A stretch of DNA of 7,336 nucleotides. Origin: Clostridia bacterium. GTDB taxonomy: Bacteria; Bacillota; Clostridia; Oscillospirales; Acutalibacteraceae. Position numbers and translations under genes: made by a program. Shown piece by piece: positions 6,311-7,336 of this stretch. Below the pieces are notes generated by a model. It was given only the letters and a program-made list of their open reading frames with translations, searched no databases and was not told the origin of the DNA. The DNA is taken from the NCBI GenBank assembly GCA_900754145.1, contig CAAEBW010000231.1, positions 1 through 7,336 of the forward strand, in the 5' to 3' direction. The number at the start of each line of letters is the position of its first letter. The first letter of the stretch is position 1.

Positions 6311-6331
6311 CCGCAGTATAATCCGCAGTAT
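6311..6331. repeat. Two 9-bp direct repeats in the operon leader
   Basis: CCGCAGTAT occurs at 6311-6319 and again at 6323-6331, a 12-bp period with AAT between. Both copies lie downstream of the predicted minus-strand start and upstream of the hndA ribosome binding site. The GC-containing repeat stands out in an otherwise AT-rich leader. It may be a protein-binding site on DNA or RNA, or the trace of a small duplication. Confidence 0.5.
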
Positions 6332-6339
6332 GCCAAAAT

Positions 6340-6357
6340 CTACATATACATATGTAG
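6340..6357. repeat. Inverted repeat over the predicted operon start site (candidate operator)
   Basis: A perfect dyad with 8-bp arms, CTACATAT and ATATGTAG, around a 2-bp centre. It starts inside the predicted minus-strand -10 box and covers the predicted transcription start, a classical repressor position. It also contains TACATATGTA (6347-6356), which fits a TACA-N2-TGTA pattern like BlaI/CopY-family operators, although such a match is easy to get in AT-rich DNA. The cognate regulator is unknown and not encoded in the window. Confidence 0.5.
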
Positions 6358-6384
6358 TATAACATATATTTATTGCTTTGAAAA
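6356..6384 (-). promoter_or_regulatory. Predicted sigma-A promoter of the hydrogenase operon
   Basis: On the minus strand, TTTTCA (6384-6379, 4 of 6 matches to TTGACA) is followed after exactly 17 bases by TATACT (6361-6356, 5 of 6 matches to TATAAT). The predicted start near 6349 gives a leader of roughly 78 nucleotides before hndA. Other TATACT-like hexamers closer to the gene (6320-6315) lack a reasonable -35. The assignment rests on consensus matching only. Confidence 0.55.
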
Positions 6385-6393
6385 GTCCTTTTC
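6380..6393. repeat. Inverted repeat on the -35 box of the operon promoter
   Basis: GAAAAG and CTTTTC form 6-bp arms around a TC centre. The dyad overlaps the predicted minus-strand -35 element (6379-6384). It could be a second regulator site. The arms are short and of low complexity, so chance is a real alternative. Confidence 0.3.
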
Positions 6394-6478
6394 GACATTT
6401 TTTTAACAAAAATTCAAGAAAATTTTTCACTAAAATTTTTCTTATGTATCAAGCACCGTATTTTTGCTATGTAAAGGA

Positions 6479-6507
6479 TTGCAAATATATAAGAGATATA
6501 GTATAAT
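6479..6507 (+). promoter_or_regulatory. Predicted sigma-A promoter of the peptide-binding lipoprotein gene
   Basis: TTGCAA (6479-6484, 4 of 6 matches) and a perfect TATAAT (6502-6507) are separated by 17 bases. The predicted start is near 6514, giving a short leader of about 24 nucleotides with TGAGGT at 6526-6531, 6 bases before ATG 6538. No operator-like dyad was seen on this promoter. Confidence 0.68.
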
Positions 6508-6537
6508 GTATGTAATTTCATCTTGTGAGGTACAACA

Positions 6538-7336
6538 ATGAGACGCGTTTTAAAGGCGACCTGCCTGATACTCGCTCTGCTTACGGTATTTTCTCTTGCC
6601 GCCTGCGGCGACAGCTATCAGGACGCTATAATATATTTTGAAATTCCCGAAAAGCCCTACTCCCTCGACCCGCAGACCGCTTCTACCGATTCGGAGCTTG
6701 TTATAGTCGCAAACATCTTTGAAGGGCTTTTGCGCAAAAACGCAAGCGGAGCTATTGTATGCGGCGCGTGCGAGAGCTTTGAGCGTAACGGTTTGACATA
6801 TACCTTTAAGCTAAGAAAAGATATTCTCTGGAGCAACGAGGAGCCGCTCACGGCTAATGACTTTGTATTTGCTTTTCGCCGCGCGCTCTCGCCCGAAACA
6901 CAGGCTCCCTTTGCCTCCCGACTTTTCCCGATTGAAAACGCAAAAGAAATATATGAGGGCAAAAAAAGCGCCGAAACGCTCGGAGTATCCGCGCCCGACA
7001 GCTATACCCTTATAATAAAGCTCGCGTATGAGGACGAGAATTTTGAAGAAGCCCTTACCACCTCGATTGCTATGCCCTGCAATGAAAAATTCTTTAATGA
7101 GTCCGCGGGGAAATACGGTCTTTCCGCCGAGCGCACCCTTTCCTGCGGAAGCTATAAGCTTACAAAATGGAACAAGGAAAGCTTCGGCATACGGCTTTAC
7201 TCGAACAGCCTGTACACAGGTACCTTCACCGCTAAAAACTCGGCGGTTTATATTACTAAGGACAAGGACGAAACCGCGATAGAGCGGCTTATCGGCAACA
7301 ATGTGGATATTGCGTTTATAGACTCCTCACTTTCCG
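6538..7336 (+). CDS. OppA/DppA-type peptide ABC transporter substrate-binding lipoprotein, C-terminus cut by window edge
   Basis: An extracellular solute-binding protein, family 5, likely anchored to the outer face of the membrane and delivering oligopeptides to an ABC permease. I translated 266 codons from ATG 6538, with the frame open to the edge; relatives are about 500-560 residues, so roughly half is present. A lipoprotein signal peptide is clear: MRR, a hydrophobic stretch to residue 19, lipobox LAAC with C23 as the lipidated Cys, then G-D-S. Family hallmarks follow in order: YSLDPQTAST (41-50), ANIFEGLLRKN (58-68), LTYTFKLRKDILWSNEEPLT (86-105), NDFVFAFRRALSP (107-119) and an NAKEIYEGKKSAETLGV segment (134-150). 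The start is supported by TGAGGT at 6526-6531. It is transcribed divergently from the hydrogenase operon. No permease or ATPase genes are visible, and the ligand cannot be inferred. Confidence 0.93.
   Translation, partial: MRRVLKATCLILALLTVFSLAACGDSYQDAIIYFEIPEKPYSLDPQTASTDSELVIVANIFEGLLRKNASGAIVCGACESFERNGLTYTFKLRKDILWSNEEPLTANDFVFAFRRALSPETQAPFASRLFPIENAKEIYEGKKSAETLGVSAPDSYTLIIKLAYEDENFEEALTTSIAMPCNEKFFNESAGKYGLSAERTLSCGSYKLTKWNKESFGIRLYSNSLYTGTFTAKNSAVYITKDKDETAIERLIGNNVDIAFIDSSLS

Larger units (their letters stand above)
6272..6537. promoter_or_regulatory. Divergent intergenic control region
   Basis: This 266-bp AT-rich stretch separates the minus-strand hydrogenase operon from the plus-strand lipoprotein gene. 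I see one sigma-A-like promoter in each direction, with predicted starts about 165 bp apart, two inverted repeats on the minus-strand promoter and one short direct repeat in its leader. The part from about 6394 to 6478 is mostly A/T runs, including the decamer AAAATTTTTC at 6419-6428 and again at 6432-6441. I find no convincing RNA gene, riboswitch or intrinsic terminator. Confidence 0.75.

Noticed and set aside
6311..6341. Sigma-54 promoter from TTGGCA on the minus strand
   Set aside because: The GG-to-GC spacing is 6 rather than the required 10 bases, so the -24/-12 pattern is not met.
6403..6409. TTAACAA as a Rex operator
   Set aside because: Only one half-site is present; the partner half of TTGTTAA-N4-TTAACAA is missing and the position is upstream of the -35.
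6272..6430. N-terminal extension of hndA by 53 residues from a GTG codon
   Set aside because: The stretch contains the predicted promoter and dyads, and the ATG at 6271 has a near-perfect ribosome binding site.
6657..6962. Minus-strand open frame of 101 codons
   Set aside because: Antisense to conserved family-5 binding-protein motifs on the plus strand; no motif of its own.

Overview
The window looks like a chromosomal piece of a strictly anaerobic, fermentative, H2-producing Clostridia-type bacterium. A Ruminococcus or other Oscillospirales member is plausible but unproven. The evidence is a multi-subunit NAD(H)-linked [FeFe]-hydrogenase operon, GGAGG-type ribosome binding sites, moderate GC content with AT-rich intergenic DNA, and a Gram-positive-style lipoprotein. 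No rRNA, tRNA, phage, IS or CRISPR sequence was seen.

Layout: positions 1-6271 hold one tightly packed minus-strand gene set, read right to left. The order is an HndA/NuoE-like [2Fe-2S] subunit (6271-5774), a DRTGG-domain protein (5731-5375), an RsbT/RsbW-like GHKL ATPase (5382-4960), a HydS-like [FeFe]-hydrogenase homologue with an altered active site (4932-3649), a second DRTGG-like protein (3668-3336), a PHP phosphoesterase (3339-2626), a second GHKL ATPase (2629-2087), an HndB-like ferredoxin-fold subunit (2065-1694) and an HndC/NuoF-like flavoprotein cut by the left edge (1679-1). The catalytic hydrogenase subunit (HndD/HydA) is expected just beyond position 1 but is not in the window. 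A 266-bp divergent control region follows (6272-6537). At 6538 a plus-strand gene begins that encodes an OppA/DppA-type peptide-binding lipoprotein, cut by the right edge.

How the genes fit together: HndA, HndB and HndC belong to an electron-bifurcating (or NAD(P)-linked) hydrogenase that would couple NADH and ferredoxin oxidation to H2 formation. Six genes that look like a sensing and signalling module lie between hndA and hndB. The hydrogenase homologue keeps the four H-cluster cysteines, but the proton-relay cysteine and two methionines near the cluster are replaced (A139, S194, N295), as in putative sensory [FeFe]-hydrogenases. It has no PAS or kinase domain of its own. The outputs are probably the two stand-alone GHKL ATPases, the two DRTGG proteins and the PHP enzyme, encoded by overlapping genes. 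This combination is the most interesting content: a possible H2/redox-sensing phospho-relay embedded in the operon of the enzyme it may regulate.

Control region: a minus-strand sigma-A-like promoter carries an inverted repeat at its predicted start site, a second dyad on its -35 box and a 9-bp direct repeat in the leader. A separate plus-strand promoter serves the lipoprotein gene.
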